Shown: one piece after another, positions 1-8,982 of the stretch
How the letters are laid out: every line of letters starts with the position of its first letter
Position numbering within the stretch: the first letter of the stretch is position 1
Source of the DNA: Oehlia diaphana
Taxonomy: Eukaryota > Glomeromycota > Glomeromycetes > Glomerales > Glomeraceae
Assembly (NCBI GenBank): GCA_003833135.1
Contig: QZLH01000499.1
Coordinates: 33,908 to 53,898, forward strand
DNA: 19,991 nt
Direction of reading: 5' to 3'
Translations under genes and position numbers: made by a program
The notes under the pieces: model-generated
Databases searched by the model: none
Told to the model about the DNA's origin: nothing
What the model saw: the letters and a program-made list of their open reading frames with translations, nothing else

Positions 1-440
1 TTAATGTGTCACGTGACTTTATGTTACGTTGTATATGTCTAATATAAAAAAAATACATTTGTGGCCATTGTAGCCGGCCTAAATAAATAAACAATTAATT
101 AATTAAACAATATAAAAAATTTGTAGTGTAATAACTTATTGACTTTATTGTAAAGAACGCAAAAATTTTACGTTATACATTGTCTAAATTACTGATATTT
201 AAACTTTATTAAATTGAATTGCTACAAACAGAACACTACTAAACGGATCATCACCTGGGTTTTTTTTTTCAAATGTCACATGATGTACAATATATCGGCT
301 GATGGCTGATTTTTTTAATTTAGCTAAGGTTTGATTGGTTAAACATAAAATTTTATTGCAAAGAAATTTTTTAAAAAAATATTTTTGAAAACATATTTAA
401 GTCAAAATATCTTATTTAATGAAATTTTATTTCGAATTTA
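1..440. other. AT-rich non-coding stretch, window edge
   Basis: I see no convincing coding frame here on either strand; stops are dense. Positions 8-31 (CACGTGACTTTATGTTACGT) resemble a stretch near 1526-1546 (CATGTGACTTTACGTTAC), so both may be remnants of one dispersed repeat that brackets the purine-rich tract between them. This is a visual match only. Confidence 0.5.
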
Positions 441-1400
441 AAGAAAAAAATCACTGTATTTATTTTTAATGAAGTGATACAAATAAAAAAGCAATAACAA
501 TAAATAAAAAAGATAAGTAAATTAAAATGATCAAGGAGAAAAGATGCTAATAAAAAAATGAAATAACAATGGAGTAATGGAAAGTAATAGAAGATGAAAG
601 AGAGTAAAAACGAGCAATGAGCAGTGATAGGAAACAAAAGGATAAATAGAACATGATGGGAAATGAAAAAAATGATGGGAGACAAAAAGGAGTGATGAGA
701 GACGAAAAGAAGTGATGGGTGATGAAAAGGAGCGATAGAAGATGAAAATAAGCGATGGGAGACGAAAAGAAGTGATGGAGACGAAGAGAAGTGATGGGAG
801 ACGAAAAGAAGTGAAAGAGACAAAAAGAAATGATGGGAAGTAAACAAGAGAGAAAAAGAAATAATGGAAAATGATAAGATGTAATAGAAATAATGGGAGA
901 CGAATAATGAGAAGTATATGAGGTGAAAAATGATGAGAGACAAAAAATAAAAAAATGGCCATGATAGGAGGTTGGGTAATGATAGGAAACCAGGTAAAAA
1001 ATAAACCATAAAGTAAAAAAAAAATGAAGTTAGTAAAAAACGAAATATAAGATAAAAACGAAAAAAAATAAATAAATAAAAAATAAAAAAAATACCTTTC
1101 TTTATTAATTGTAGAACTGAAAGAACTAAAATATCTAATAAAAAATGAAATAAATTAGTGAAAACCGAAATATGAAACAGAAACAAAATAAAAAAAAATA
1201 AAATAAAAAATGAGTAAGAAACGAAATGTAAAGTGAAAAACAACTGAACCTTAATTGCAGAACCGGAAGGACTAAAGGACTAAAAAATAATGAAATAGAG
1301 TTAGTAAGAAACTAAGTGTAAGAAGAATGTAAGTTAGAAATAAAAACAAAGAAAAGAAAATACCTTGAGAGTTGAGACCGAAAGAACTGAGGAAACGAAC
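440..1400. repeat. Long purine-biased low-complexity tract
   Basis: Nearly a kilobase of the plus strand is made almost only of A and G words (GAAA, GATGGGA, AAATAAAA), giving extreme strand asymmetry. The minus strand therefore reads as long open frames of Phe/Leu/Ser/Ile, which are a composition artefact and not genes. The central part has a real 20-bp periodicity, listed separately; the rest is irregular. Such tracts can form triplex or unusual DNA structure, but nothing in the sequence shows a function. Confidence 0.75.
671..828 (+). repeat. 20-bp purine minisatellite, about 8 copies
   Basis: Units follow each other with the consensus AGTGATGGGAGACGAAAAGA. Starts are at 671, 691, 711, 731, 751, 771, 790 and 810; the sixth and eighth copies are 19 bp. 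Copies at 751 and 790 are nearly identical, while 711 and 731 carry GATGAAAA in place of GACGAAAA. Flanking sequence to about 960 contains degraded words of the same kind. There are no spacers, so it is not a CRISPR array. Confidence 0.8.
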
Positions 1401-1512
1401 CTATACTGAAAACGAGAATAAACAAATAAACATGACGCGATCATGTGGCAAATATAAGGAGTAGCGTAAAGTATTTATCAAAAAAATTTACGTTCCGTGC
1501 CTTAAATAAGAG

Positions 1513-1548
1513 AAGTAACGTAATAGATCATGTGACTTTACGTTACTT
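1513..1548. repeat. Perfect 11-bp inverted repeat, 14-nt loop
   Basis: AAGTAACGTAA (1513-1523) is followed after 14 nt by its exact reverse complement TTACGTTACTT (1538-1548). It lies just upstream of the kinase pseudogene. It could be the end of a small foldback element or a chance hairpin in AT-rich DNA; no target duplication was found. Confidence 0.5.
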
Positions 1549-1839
1549 ACTTAGCCAATTTCCGTTACTTACTTTCATTATATTCGATTTTTTTAATAAA
1601 ATAAAATATATACGTTTACAAGAATTATCTACTATTATAAAACAAATTAAAAATTTATATCAGAAATTTCTCAATTGAAAACTTTGATAAAATATCTTAA
1701 AGAAAAAAGTATTGAGAAAGTTTTTAAAGAATTATGTGGAGAATTTTATGTTTATATTAATTTATTGTCTTTTTCTATTAACGTTGAAATTGCTGATGAA
1801 CTTGAACAATTAAAATCCGATCAAGATGGTTTATTTAAA

Positions 1840-1907
1840 GTAAGATTAAAAAAATTGAGTATTATTATATTTATAATTGAAAACAAAATTATATTAATAA
1901 ATTATAG
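1840..1907 (+). other. Intron remnant in kinase pseudogene
   Basis: GTAAGA donor and TTATAG acceptor, 68 nt, phase 0. Removing it joins SDQDGLFK to YLQEMVAG, which restores the family sequence. Reading through gives an unrelated peptide. Confidence 0.7.
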
Positions 1908-2447
1908 TACCTACAAGAAATGGTGGCTGGAATTAATGATAACGACTGCTTCGCAGACTTAAGTAAAAAGTTTTTTTCAACAGTTGTAAAAAGTTAATGT
2001 AATGAATAATGCAATAGAAAAATTTATGAAAGAAACTTCTCAAAATCCATTTTTAAATCAAACAAAATTGATAATTTTTTCAGGTACATCCACTAAAAAT
2101 TTCTGATTATGAATGGGATGATAATGAGAAATCGCGTAGATACAGTATGAACGTGTAATTAAATGGTATAAAACAACAAATAAAGGTGACGAATTCGCTT
2201 TTAAAACTATCTCTAGAGAGAAAAAAATGCTTGTACAAAATCAAGTTACATTTCTTAAAAAACTTCATGGTTGGCATAAAATTTTATGGACTTACTTGTG
2301 AGGGAAATAAACAGTATTGGTGACTGAATGGGCTGAATGTAGGAATTTGCGTGAATTTTATCAAATAAAAATGATTTCGACCTTAAATCAAACTTACGTA
2401 TATCCCTTGATATTGCTCGTGGATTAAAATTTTTAAGAACTGTAGAG

Positions 2448-2509
2448 GTAATTATATAATCAGCTTTTATTTAATTAACGAAATTTTTAATTTTTTGTTT
2501 TTTTTTTAG
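2448..2509 (+). other. Intron remnant in kinase pseudogene
   Basis: GAG|GTAATT donor and a long T tract ending in TTTTTTTAG, 62 nt, phase 0. It joins the helix FLRTVE to the catalytic loop start IFHRDI. The 5-prime neighbour codon GAG is the same donor context seen in the minus-strand kinase array at the right end. Confidence 0.75.
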
Positions 2510-2912
2510 ATTTTTCATCGAGATATTAGGGTTGTAAATATATTAATTACATTTAATGAGACAGCAAAACTTGCAAATTTTAAAAATTTTAATAGCAATT
2601 ACCCAATTGTATTAAGTCAAAGCCACATGTTAGACAGACAACGTTATTGTGCTCCTGAGTTATTACAGATCAAGGCTTAAATAAATTAACATATCAAGAC
2701 TAATTGCGTAACTTGGACAATATATGTTGATGTCTATTTTTCATAAAATTTTATTCAGAAATATGGCGAGGAATTGAAAGAATTAAAATTGGGATCAAAA
2801 GCATTAAGAATTGGAAAGATTCTTGAAAAAAATATACCAAAGAATGAAAAGAGAAAGGAAATTAGTAATTTCAAGACAATTAAGCAATGTTATTGGGATG
2901 TCAAAATATTAT

Positions 2913-4525
2913 AATAAAAGTTTAGAATTTCTTATGATTCATAGTGAATCATAAAACATCATAAAATATGTTCAATTTTTTTCAAGTCATACCATATTGA
3001 CTTACTTTAAATAAAAATATTAATAACTCTTAAAGTTTTCGAGTTTGACTAAATATTTATTAAACGTAAGATAGAGCAAATGTTGGAATTAATAATTTGA
3101 GAATGTACTGAAATTTCTAATAATCTTAGTTTTCACTAATTTCCTTTTGAAATAATTATTTTGAGAATTGATCATTTGGCATTCATTTTAATAAGCCATT
3201 CATATAATAGCGAATTTCTTGTATAAATGTTAAGTAAAAAATTTACTAAATCAGAACTATCTAATGTTGAATAAAGCGACCGTCCACTGCAACTATCCTA
3301 TATGGATAACTACACTTTGAAAGGAATTTAATTCTTGCCATCTAATTTTGTCAAAATAACCGGACAAGTGTCATTCATGTCATTTTAAAGAATGACATAG
3401 TCGAAGAAATTGTGTCATTTGATTTCAATTTTTTTTTCTAAATGTAACGACAATTAATAAAAGGCAACTTTTAAATAAACTATTTATTATCAAGAAAATG
3501 AATAGAAATTAAGGAATTTAACGTCACCGTCCTTACTTCACATACTTCCTTTAACAAAATATGCGTATGAGGTTCCTTATCATGGTCTCGTCATGTAAAA
3601 GAAGATTTAACGGTCATCCTCATTAAAATTTAACACCATTAAATTATGATGATTTGGTGCCCTGAGGTGACTTGTGTGTTTAATATTAACAGTAAGGAAC
3701 AGGCCTCTTATCTTATTATACTTCCATCTTTTATCAAAAGGTACCATGTAAAATCATTCAAAGGTTCCCTAATAATGCTCTTCTTGTACAATTCTGCGTT
3801 TAAGAATAATATTAGGTTAATGCATGTGATTGATAACACAAGGGACTTCATAGAAACAAAAAAAAATTACAAATAAATTACCCTGGATGTTTAACAGCTC
3901 ACAACAACAGCTACTTTAAATTCTATACTCTTTACTCACAGGTTCAAGAGTGGTATAAGGAAACATTTTCTGTATATGAATAAAAGTTCTTAATAAAAAA
4001 TTCTGTTTCCAACGTACCTTTTCGTTGTGTTTCTCTGTAAAAAAAGTCGGTCCATTTTTTATATTCCATCCTTTTTCCGTAAAAGACTCGGAATTAATAA
4101 CCTTTTATATTACGGAATCTATCGAATTATTTTCATTTCCGTGAATGAATCCGCGAAAGGCTTATTTTTTATAAAGTTTTTACAGAAATAACAGATAAAA
4201 TTTTTTATAGGGTTTGCCAAATAAATTAAGACTATTAGAATAAAGAACTAAATCAAAAAATGAAAATGAAGAGGAAACATACCCCAAGACATAAACTGAT
4301 TAGACATTTTATTCATCTAAAAAATAAAGAGATAAAATTTAAAAATTCTTAAGAGAATAATTAATTATCATTTCTAGTATCATTATAGAAAATATGAAGT
4401 GGCAGAATTTTTGATTTATTGTTTGAATCCCTCCGGATATATTGCACTAATTGGTAGTTCTTTTACTTATTTCTTCTGTAATTTTAAACAAAATTAGCAT
4501 ACTAAATTTTGTGCTAAAAACATCA
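2913..4525. other. AT-rich intergenic stretch
   Basis: No gene supported. 3371-3420 contains short repeats of GTCATT/AATGAC in both orientations (GTGTCATT, ATGTCATTTT, AATGACAT), similar in wording to the element near 12380 but without matching ends. A 76-codon open frame at 3646-3876 has no recognisable motif and is about what AT-rich DNA gives by chance, so it is not called. Confidence 0.5.
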
Positions 4526-4837
4526 TAACAACTCATTTACTATTAATGTACTTGTATATCTATTTAATAATTTTCCACCAATTATTTTTTTATTTTGATC
4601 TATTCTTTCAAGTACTAACATAGATATTTTGTAAGTCATATTATTATTTAGAGATCCCCATTTTGTTATTTTTTCATTTACGGTATATACAAATTTGCAT
4701 TCTTTTATTCCATATATTATTAGTTCTTGATAATTTTCATTATTCCATGCATGATATTTTCTATTTCTACTAAAATAAACTGGAGTAGTAATGAAGGTTG
4801 ATGAAAGGCTTATAAATGGTGCTTTGGCTATACAAAC
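4526..4837 (-). CDS. Unidentified partial exon or gene fragment
   Basis: The minus strand is open for 104 codons between a TGA at 4838-4840 and a TGA at 4523-4525. This is long for DNA where stops are very frequent. The predicted peptide has mixed, protein-like composition, with stretches such as TTPVYFSRNRKYHAWNN, ECKFVYTVNEKITKWG and MTYKISMLVLERIDQ. There is no in-frame ATG near its upstream end; the nearest acceptor-like site is TTTGTATAG just before 4827. It is therefore best seen as an internal or terminal exon, or a fragment of a decayed gene cut off from its 5-prime part by the transposable element inserted at 5017. I do not recognise the family. The plus-strand frame over the same bases (4791-5012) looks like a shadow. 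Confidence 0.4.
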
Positions 4838-5008
4838 TCAATTTCCTATACAAAATGTTTATTTTCTTATTATTCATAAATGTAAAATAAACTCACAACA
4901 CTACGTTTATATTTTCATAAGGCCAGGCATATATTCTTGCAACATTATAAGGAAATTTTATATATCATATATTGGATATACTTTCCTGCTTATTTTACTA
5001 TTTATTTT

Positions 5009-5016
5009 GTAATAAC
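5009..5016 (+). repeat. 8-bp target site duplication, left copy
   Basis: GTAATAAC directly precedes the hAT-type element and is repeated exactly at 5459-5466. Confidence 0.85.
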
Positions 5017-5458
5017 TAGGGATGGCAACGGTCACGGTTATTAACCGGTCATGATCGGTTATGACCGTGACCGATATCGGTCGGTCAAAGGCTTCTGACC
5101 GACCATTTAACCGACCGGTTTGACCGACCGGTTTGACCGACCGTTTGACCGACCGTTTAACTGACCGTTAACTGACCATTTAATCCATTTAATCATTTAA
5201 AAATTTTTTTACGAACTTAATCAATAAAAAAAAGTTGTTATGACATTTCTTTAGTGGATTTAATAAAAAAAAACACTTTAACGTTTTTTCTTAATTAAAT
5301 TCATTAAAAAAAAACGGTTAAACGGTCGGTTAAACGGTCGGTCAAACGGTCGGTTAAACGGCCAGAAAAACGGTCAGCCAAAACGGTCGGTCAGTCAAAG
5401 GCCCTTAACCGGTTATGACCGACCGATAACCGACCGTGACCGACCGTTGCCATCCCTA
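5017..5458. mobile_element. hAT-type foldback MITE, 442 bp
   Basis: The element begins TAGGGATGGCAACGGTC and ends with the exact inverted form GACCGTTGCCATCCCTA (perfect over 17 bp). It is flanked by a perfect 8-bp direct repeat, GTAATAAC, as expected of hAT insertion. Both arms are built from short CGGTC/GACCG words: the left arm (to about 5176) reads GACCGACCGTTT repeatedly, and the right arm (from about 5308) reads AAACGGTCGGTT repeatedly. The two can therefore pair into a long hairpin around an AT-rich centre. No transposase is present, so it would need an autonomous hAT in trans. Intact ends and duplication suggest a fairly recent insertion. It is far richer in G+C than its surroundings. 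Confidence 0.9.
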
Positions 5459-5466
5459 GTAATAAC
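5459..5466 (+). repeat. 8-bp target site duplication, right copy
   Basis: GTAATAAC, identical to 5009-5016. Confidence 0.85.
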
Positions 5467-6094
5467 CTAATGTGATAAAATCTGATGTTTAGTTACAACT
5501 TTATGTGGCAGGTGACACGCATCATTTCATTTTAATGCATTATATTATAAAATCATCAATTAATTATTCTAGCATTCTTTCATAAAACTACTACTACTTG
5601 TTTTCATTATAATAAAATTTTATTGTTGCAATATATAAACAAGCCATTGTTTCTAAACTCAAAAATAATCAGTAGAGTATTTATTAATGACTCAAATGAA
5701 AGAAAAATCAAAGTCAAGGGATATTATTTTTTTATCAAAACGTGAGCTGTTGTATCAATCAACTTTTTTTCATAAATCAGCAATAATGACATAAAATATA
5801 GTGAGTGATAAATATGAAATAGTAATTTGATTAAGGTGCAATAAAGCAACCTATATACACTCTTTTATAAACATATTTTTGTTATTTAAACCACTGATAA
5901 TTCTTTTTAAATTCTATCACTAAAAAGAAATAATTATTCTTCCAGTAAAGGAAAAACTATAAAAAAAGAAGTAACTTATTATTTAAAATGAGAGAAAAAA
6001 AAAGTACTAATTTAATTGGTCATCAAATCTTCATCCCATAAAATCCATAAAATCCATAAAATAACTTTTTAATGGAATACACAGTAAATAAGTC
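5467..6094. other. AT-rich intergenic stretch
   Basis: Nothing coding seen. A short direct repeat, ATAAAATCC, occurs twice near 6038-6058 just upstream of the tRNA-like gene. Confidence 0.5.
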
Positions 6095-6182
6095 GCCCGG
6101 TTAGTTCAGTTGGTTAGAACGCCACACCTATTTACGCTACCCATGTAACCGTGGAAACGCGGTTCAATTCCTGCACTGGGCA
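6095..6182 (+). tRNA. tRNA-like gene with anticodon-arm insert
   Basis: The ends GCCCGGT and ACTGGGC form a complete 7-bp acceptor stem with one G-U pair, followed by discriminator A. The D arm GTTC/GAAC is perfect. The A box (TAGTTCAGTTGG) and B box (GGTTCAATTCC) of an internal Pol III promoter are both present, and a T7 run (6184-6190) right after the gene would terminate Pol III. At 88 nt it is about 14 nt longer than a standard tRNA. Between CCAC (from 6122) and GTGG (6151-6154) there is an oversized loop, consistent with a short intron after the anticodon. The 5-prime T stem (GCGG before TTCAATT) is one base short against CCTGC. The anticodon cannot be fixed by eye; CCTATTT might hide UAU (Ile). 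It could be a pseudogene. Confidence 0.6.
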
Positions 6183-6183
6183 T

Positions 6184-6190
6184 CTTTTTT
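6184..6190 (+). terminator. Pol III T-run terminator
   Basis: TTTTTTT two bases after the discriminator of the tRNA-like gene; a run of this length is sufficient for Pol III termination in fungi. Confidence 0.6.
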
Positions 6191-6699
6191 TGCGTACAGA
6201 CTTTTTTTAAAAAATCTTATTATTTTGTGATAGGAGCCAGGTAGTACATAGGCTAACAACATGCTCACGGTAGCATTCTTCAAATAAAAATATACCGTCT
6301 TTGATCGCCACAGATAACCATATTTTCTAAAAGTTGGTACACGTTGTTCATTTGTTAATAAGTAGATTTTTATACTTATTTAAATTTATTATTATTATAT
6401 TATTACTGTATTATTATTTACACAAAATTATCATTAGTTTGATTTTCAAAAAAATTAAAATAGTTCTAAAATTATTACGCTTTTTTTTTTCTACGCTCAA
6501 ATTCTTGAGATTTATAACTATAGATTAACATGTGATCAACGTAACATTCGTGTAATTTGGTTAAATGATTTTTCCGATTGCCGAATAAAATATGTACAAA
6601 TAAATAACCTCGGGTATCCAAATTTTACGATATTCTCTTTACATTTTGGTCGAAAATATTTCGCATCACAATTTTCTATTGAATTTTTTTTTTTGAAAA
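6191..6699. other. Intergenic, upstream of lectin-BTB-TLDc gene
   Basis: AT-rich with no coding support. A 64-codon open frame at 6334-6528 is Leu/Ile/Phe-rich composition noise. A T13 tract at 6683-6694 lies just before the ATG at 6700 and could act as a core promoter or leader pyrimidine tract. I see no clear TATA box. Confidence 0.5.
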
Positions 6700-8982
6700 A
6701 TGACTAATTTTTATTGGATTATAGCTCAACATTCCAGGAAAGTTCTTGAGGTTGAAGGTGCCTCTATTTTTCAGCCTGCTAGAATCATCCAAGTTGCTAA
6801 GAAATCCGAGCATGATCCTATTGTGAAGTGTTAAATCTAATATTCTTGTAAAAATTCTTTGATTGCTATTTATTAATCGGATTTTCTCTCCTTTATGTTT
6901 AGGTTGATGCGCAACTCTGGTATTTTAATGGCGGATTTATTGCCAACAAAAGATCTGGTTTCATGCTCGATGTTGCTGGAGGTAAGTATAAATATTATTT
7001 AACTATTTGAAATTAAAATCTTCTTATCCCTAAAATCCAATTTTTTTTTCACTTTAACTAAACAAGCGAAATATGTAAACGGTGAATAATAATCTCTAGT
7101 AAATATCATTGTTCGATTTCTCTAATTCTACAAATTAATCTATTTCAAAATTTGTAAAGGCACACAAATTATTCAATATGAAAGATATGCTGAATCTTGT
7201 GCCGCTCAAGAATGGGATTATAACCATGAAGATAATACTATCAGCTTGAAGCATGATCGAAAATTTGTTCTCGATGTTGCGGTAAAAAGGTTATTGAAAT
7301 TAATTTATTAGATTAAAGATTAATAGTACTAATTTTTAATTTCTTTTTTTAAATCGTGTTTTATAGGGAGAAAAAATCATCCTATATGAAAAGCATGGTC
7401 GCAAGAATCAACAATTCATTTTACAAAAATGGAACGATTGTTCAACAGTTATTGAAAATACAATAACAAATATTATTGAAAATTGTAAATTTTTACCAAA
7501 ATTATCGCAAAATTTCCTTGAAATTTTGAACGATGACGAATATTATGATGTTAATATTGAAGTTGGTAGCGACCCTCATGTAAGAACATTTCATGCTCAT
7601 ACAGTTATTTTATATTACCGTTCTTCTTTCTTGAGAAGAATGTTATCAACTAATAAAAAGAATAATGACGGAACTTTGACACGTATTGAACTACCTGATA
7701 TTTTACCTGAAATTTTTGAAATAATTTTAAGGTAAAAAAATAACAATATCAAAAATAATTATTTTTATCAATTTATTTTAATTTCAAAATATTTTATCTT
7801 TATTTTAGATACATTTATGGTGGAAGACTTTCTCTAAAAGAATGTGATACTGAAGATATAATTAAGCTATTAGTTGCCGCTAATAAACTAAATCTTCAGG
7901 AATTAATCGCCTATATACAATCCTTTTTGATTGAAAATAAAGCGGATTGGATGGAAAAAAATTTTAATTTAATATATCAAACAAGCATTGAAAATGAATC
8001 TTTCTTGAATCTTCAAAAATTTTGTAATGATTTAATATCCAATGAACCGAATAAGATATTCGGATCGCCAAATTTCACTTCTATTCCAGTAAAAGTTTTG
8101 ATTTCAGTTATTCAGGATGATAATCTTCAAATGAGCGAAATTCAAGTTTGGGAACATGTACTTAAATGGGGAATTGCTCAAAATCCGGAACTACCATCTG
8201 ACCTTACAAAAATTACAGAAAAAGGAGATTTCCAGACTTTGGGAAGTACCTTAGAACCATTCATCCCGTTTATTAGATTTTACAATTTAACTTCTAAAGA
8301 GTTTGCGGAAAAAGTATATCCATTTAAAAAAGTTTTACCGGAAAAATTACTTGATGATTTATTATTGAGTCTTTTGAATCCTGATAACAAGAAAGGTGAA
8401 TCAAAACCTCGTATACCTAGAAATATTGACTCAAGAAATATTGATTCTATTATAATTACATCTCAACATGTTGAAAAAATCTCAAAATGGGTCGATAAAT
8501 TAGAAATTACTAATGAGTTAACTTCTCCATATGAGTTCAAATTATTATTTCGTGGATCCCGTGATGGATTTTATCCTGATAAATTTCATGAAATTTGTGA
8601 TCTTCATTCTCGCACTGTGACAATTGCTAAAGTGAAAGATAGTAACGAAATTCTTGGAGGATATAATCCGATTGGATGGAAATCCATTAATAATTATGGT
8701 AATACTAAAGATAGTTTTATATTTTCTTTTAATAATAAAGAGAGAAATGATGATTATATTTTAAGTCGTATAGTTGATAATCAATATGCTATAGATAATA
8801 TATCTTTTTATGGTCCATCATTTGGTAACGGAGACCTTATTATATGGGGATTAGATATTAATACATTTAGTTATTATTGTAAAGTTTGTAAAAATTCTTA
8901 TGAAAGATCGATTAGAGAAACTGAAGATAGATTTTATATTGAAGAATATGAAGTGTTTCAATTGATGAAAATTTATTCATGA
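6700..8982 (+). CDS. Beta-trefoil lectin-like / BTB / BACK / TLDc protein
   Basis: Five exons: 6700-6822, 6903-6981, 7160-7281, 7367-7731 and 7809-8982. They splice in frame to about 620 aa. Residues 1-131 are three ricin-B-like beta-trefoil repeats, each with a strand like KVLEV, FMLDV or FVLDV and a Q-W partner (QLWYF, QEWDY, QQFIL); the fold is a sugar- or protein-binding one with no catalytic part. BTB follows (about 165-270: DVNIEV, HAHTVILYYRSSFLRRML, YIYGGRL), then BACK (about 275-405, VWEHVLKWGI) and TLDc (about 444-618, LLFRGSRDGF, SNEILGGYNP, EEYEVFQL). BTB-BACK proteins usually bring substrates to Cullin-3 ubiquitin ligases; TLDc is linked to oxidative-stress protection and V-ATPase binding. 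Those roles are family inference. The first donor (GTGAAG at 6823) was chosen because only it keeps frame into VDAQLWYF. No signal peptide is seen, so it is likely cytosolic. Confidence 0.85.
6823..6902 (+). other. Intron 1 of lectin-BTB-TLDc gene
   Basis: GTGAAG...TTTAG, 80 nt, phase 0. A rival donor at 6828 (GTGTTA) would shift the next exon out of the beta-trefoil frame. Confidence 0.65.
6982..7159 (+). other. Intron 2 of lectin-BTB-TLDc gene
   Basis: GTAAGT donor and GTAAAG acceptor, 178 nt, phase 1; joins DVAG to GTQIIQYER. Confidence 0.7.
7282..7366 (+). other. Intron 3 of lectin-BTB-TLDc gene
   Basis: GTAAAA donor and TTTTATAG acceptor, 85 nt, phase 0; joins FVLDVA to GEKIILYEK. Confidence 0.75.
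7732..7808 (+). other. Intron 4 of lectin-BTB-TLDc gene
   Basis: GTAAAA donor and TATTTTAG acceptor, 77 nt, phase 2. It splits the Arg codon before YIYGG at the end of the BTB fold. The neighbouring paralogue has an intron at exactly the same place and phase. Confidence 0.85.

Larger units (their letters stand above)
1599..2912 (+). pseudogene. Decayed 4-helix-bundle (MLKL-N-like) protein kinase
   Basis: This is a broken relative of the fungal proteins that join an MLKL-N-like four-helix bundle to a TKL-type kinase. The bundle region reads LQELSTIIKQIKN in one frame (to about 1659), then continues in the next frame from about 1660 as ISQLKTLIKYLKEKSIEK and ADELEQLKSDQDGLFK. A normal intron (1840-1907) leads to YLQEMVAGINDNDC. 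The kinase part keeps the lysine strand EFAFKTI (about 2200), FYGLTCEGNK then, after a frameshift, VTEWAECRNLREFY (2320-2370), and SLDIARGLKFLRTVE. A second intron (2448-2509) precedes FHRDIRVVNILI, KLANFKNF at the DFG position, and RYCAPELL. The C-lobe has stops after LLQIKA, and its end survives as TIKQCYWDVKIL. At least four frameshifts or stops are visible. The sequence upstream to 1445 is open but not recognised. Family assignment is from remembered motifs. Confidence 0.75.

Noticed and set aside
671..828. CRISPR-like regular repeats
   Set aside because: Units are contiguous without unique spacers, and the surrounding genes are eukaryotic with introns.
416..1243. Long minus-strand open frames rich in Phe, Leu, Ser and His
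   Set aside because: They are the reverse reading of the purine-rich low-complexity tract and its minisatellite; no domain-like pattern, and two frames are open at once.
3646..3876. 76-codon plus-strand open frame
   Set aside because: No motif, no homologous neighbour and no splice context that extends it; length is possible by chance.
4791..5012. 73-codon plus-strand open frame
   Set aside because: Overlaps the more protein-like minus-strand frame and runs into the transposable element border; Ile/Phe-rich end.
6334..6528. 64-codon Leu/Ile-rich frame resembling a membrane segment
   Set aside because: Simple TTATTATTA composition explains it.
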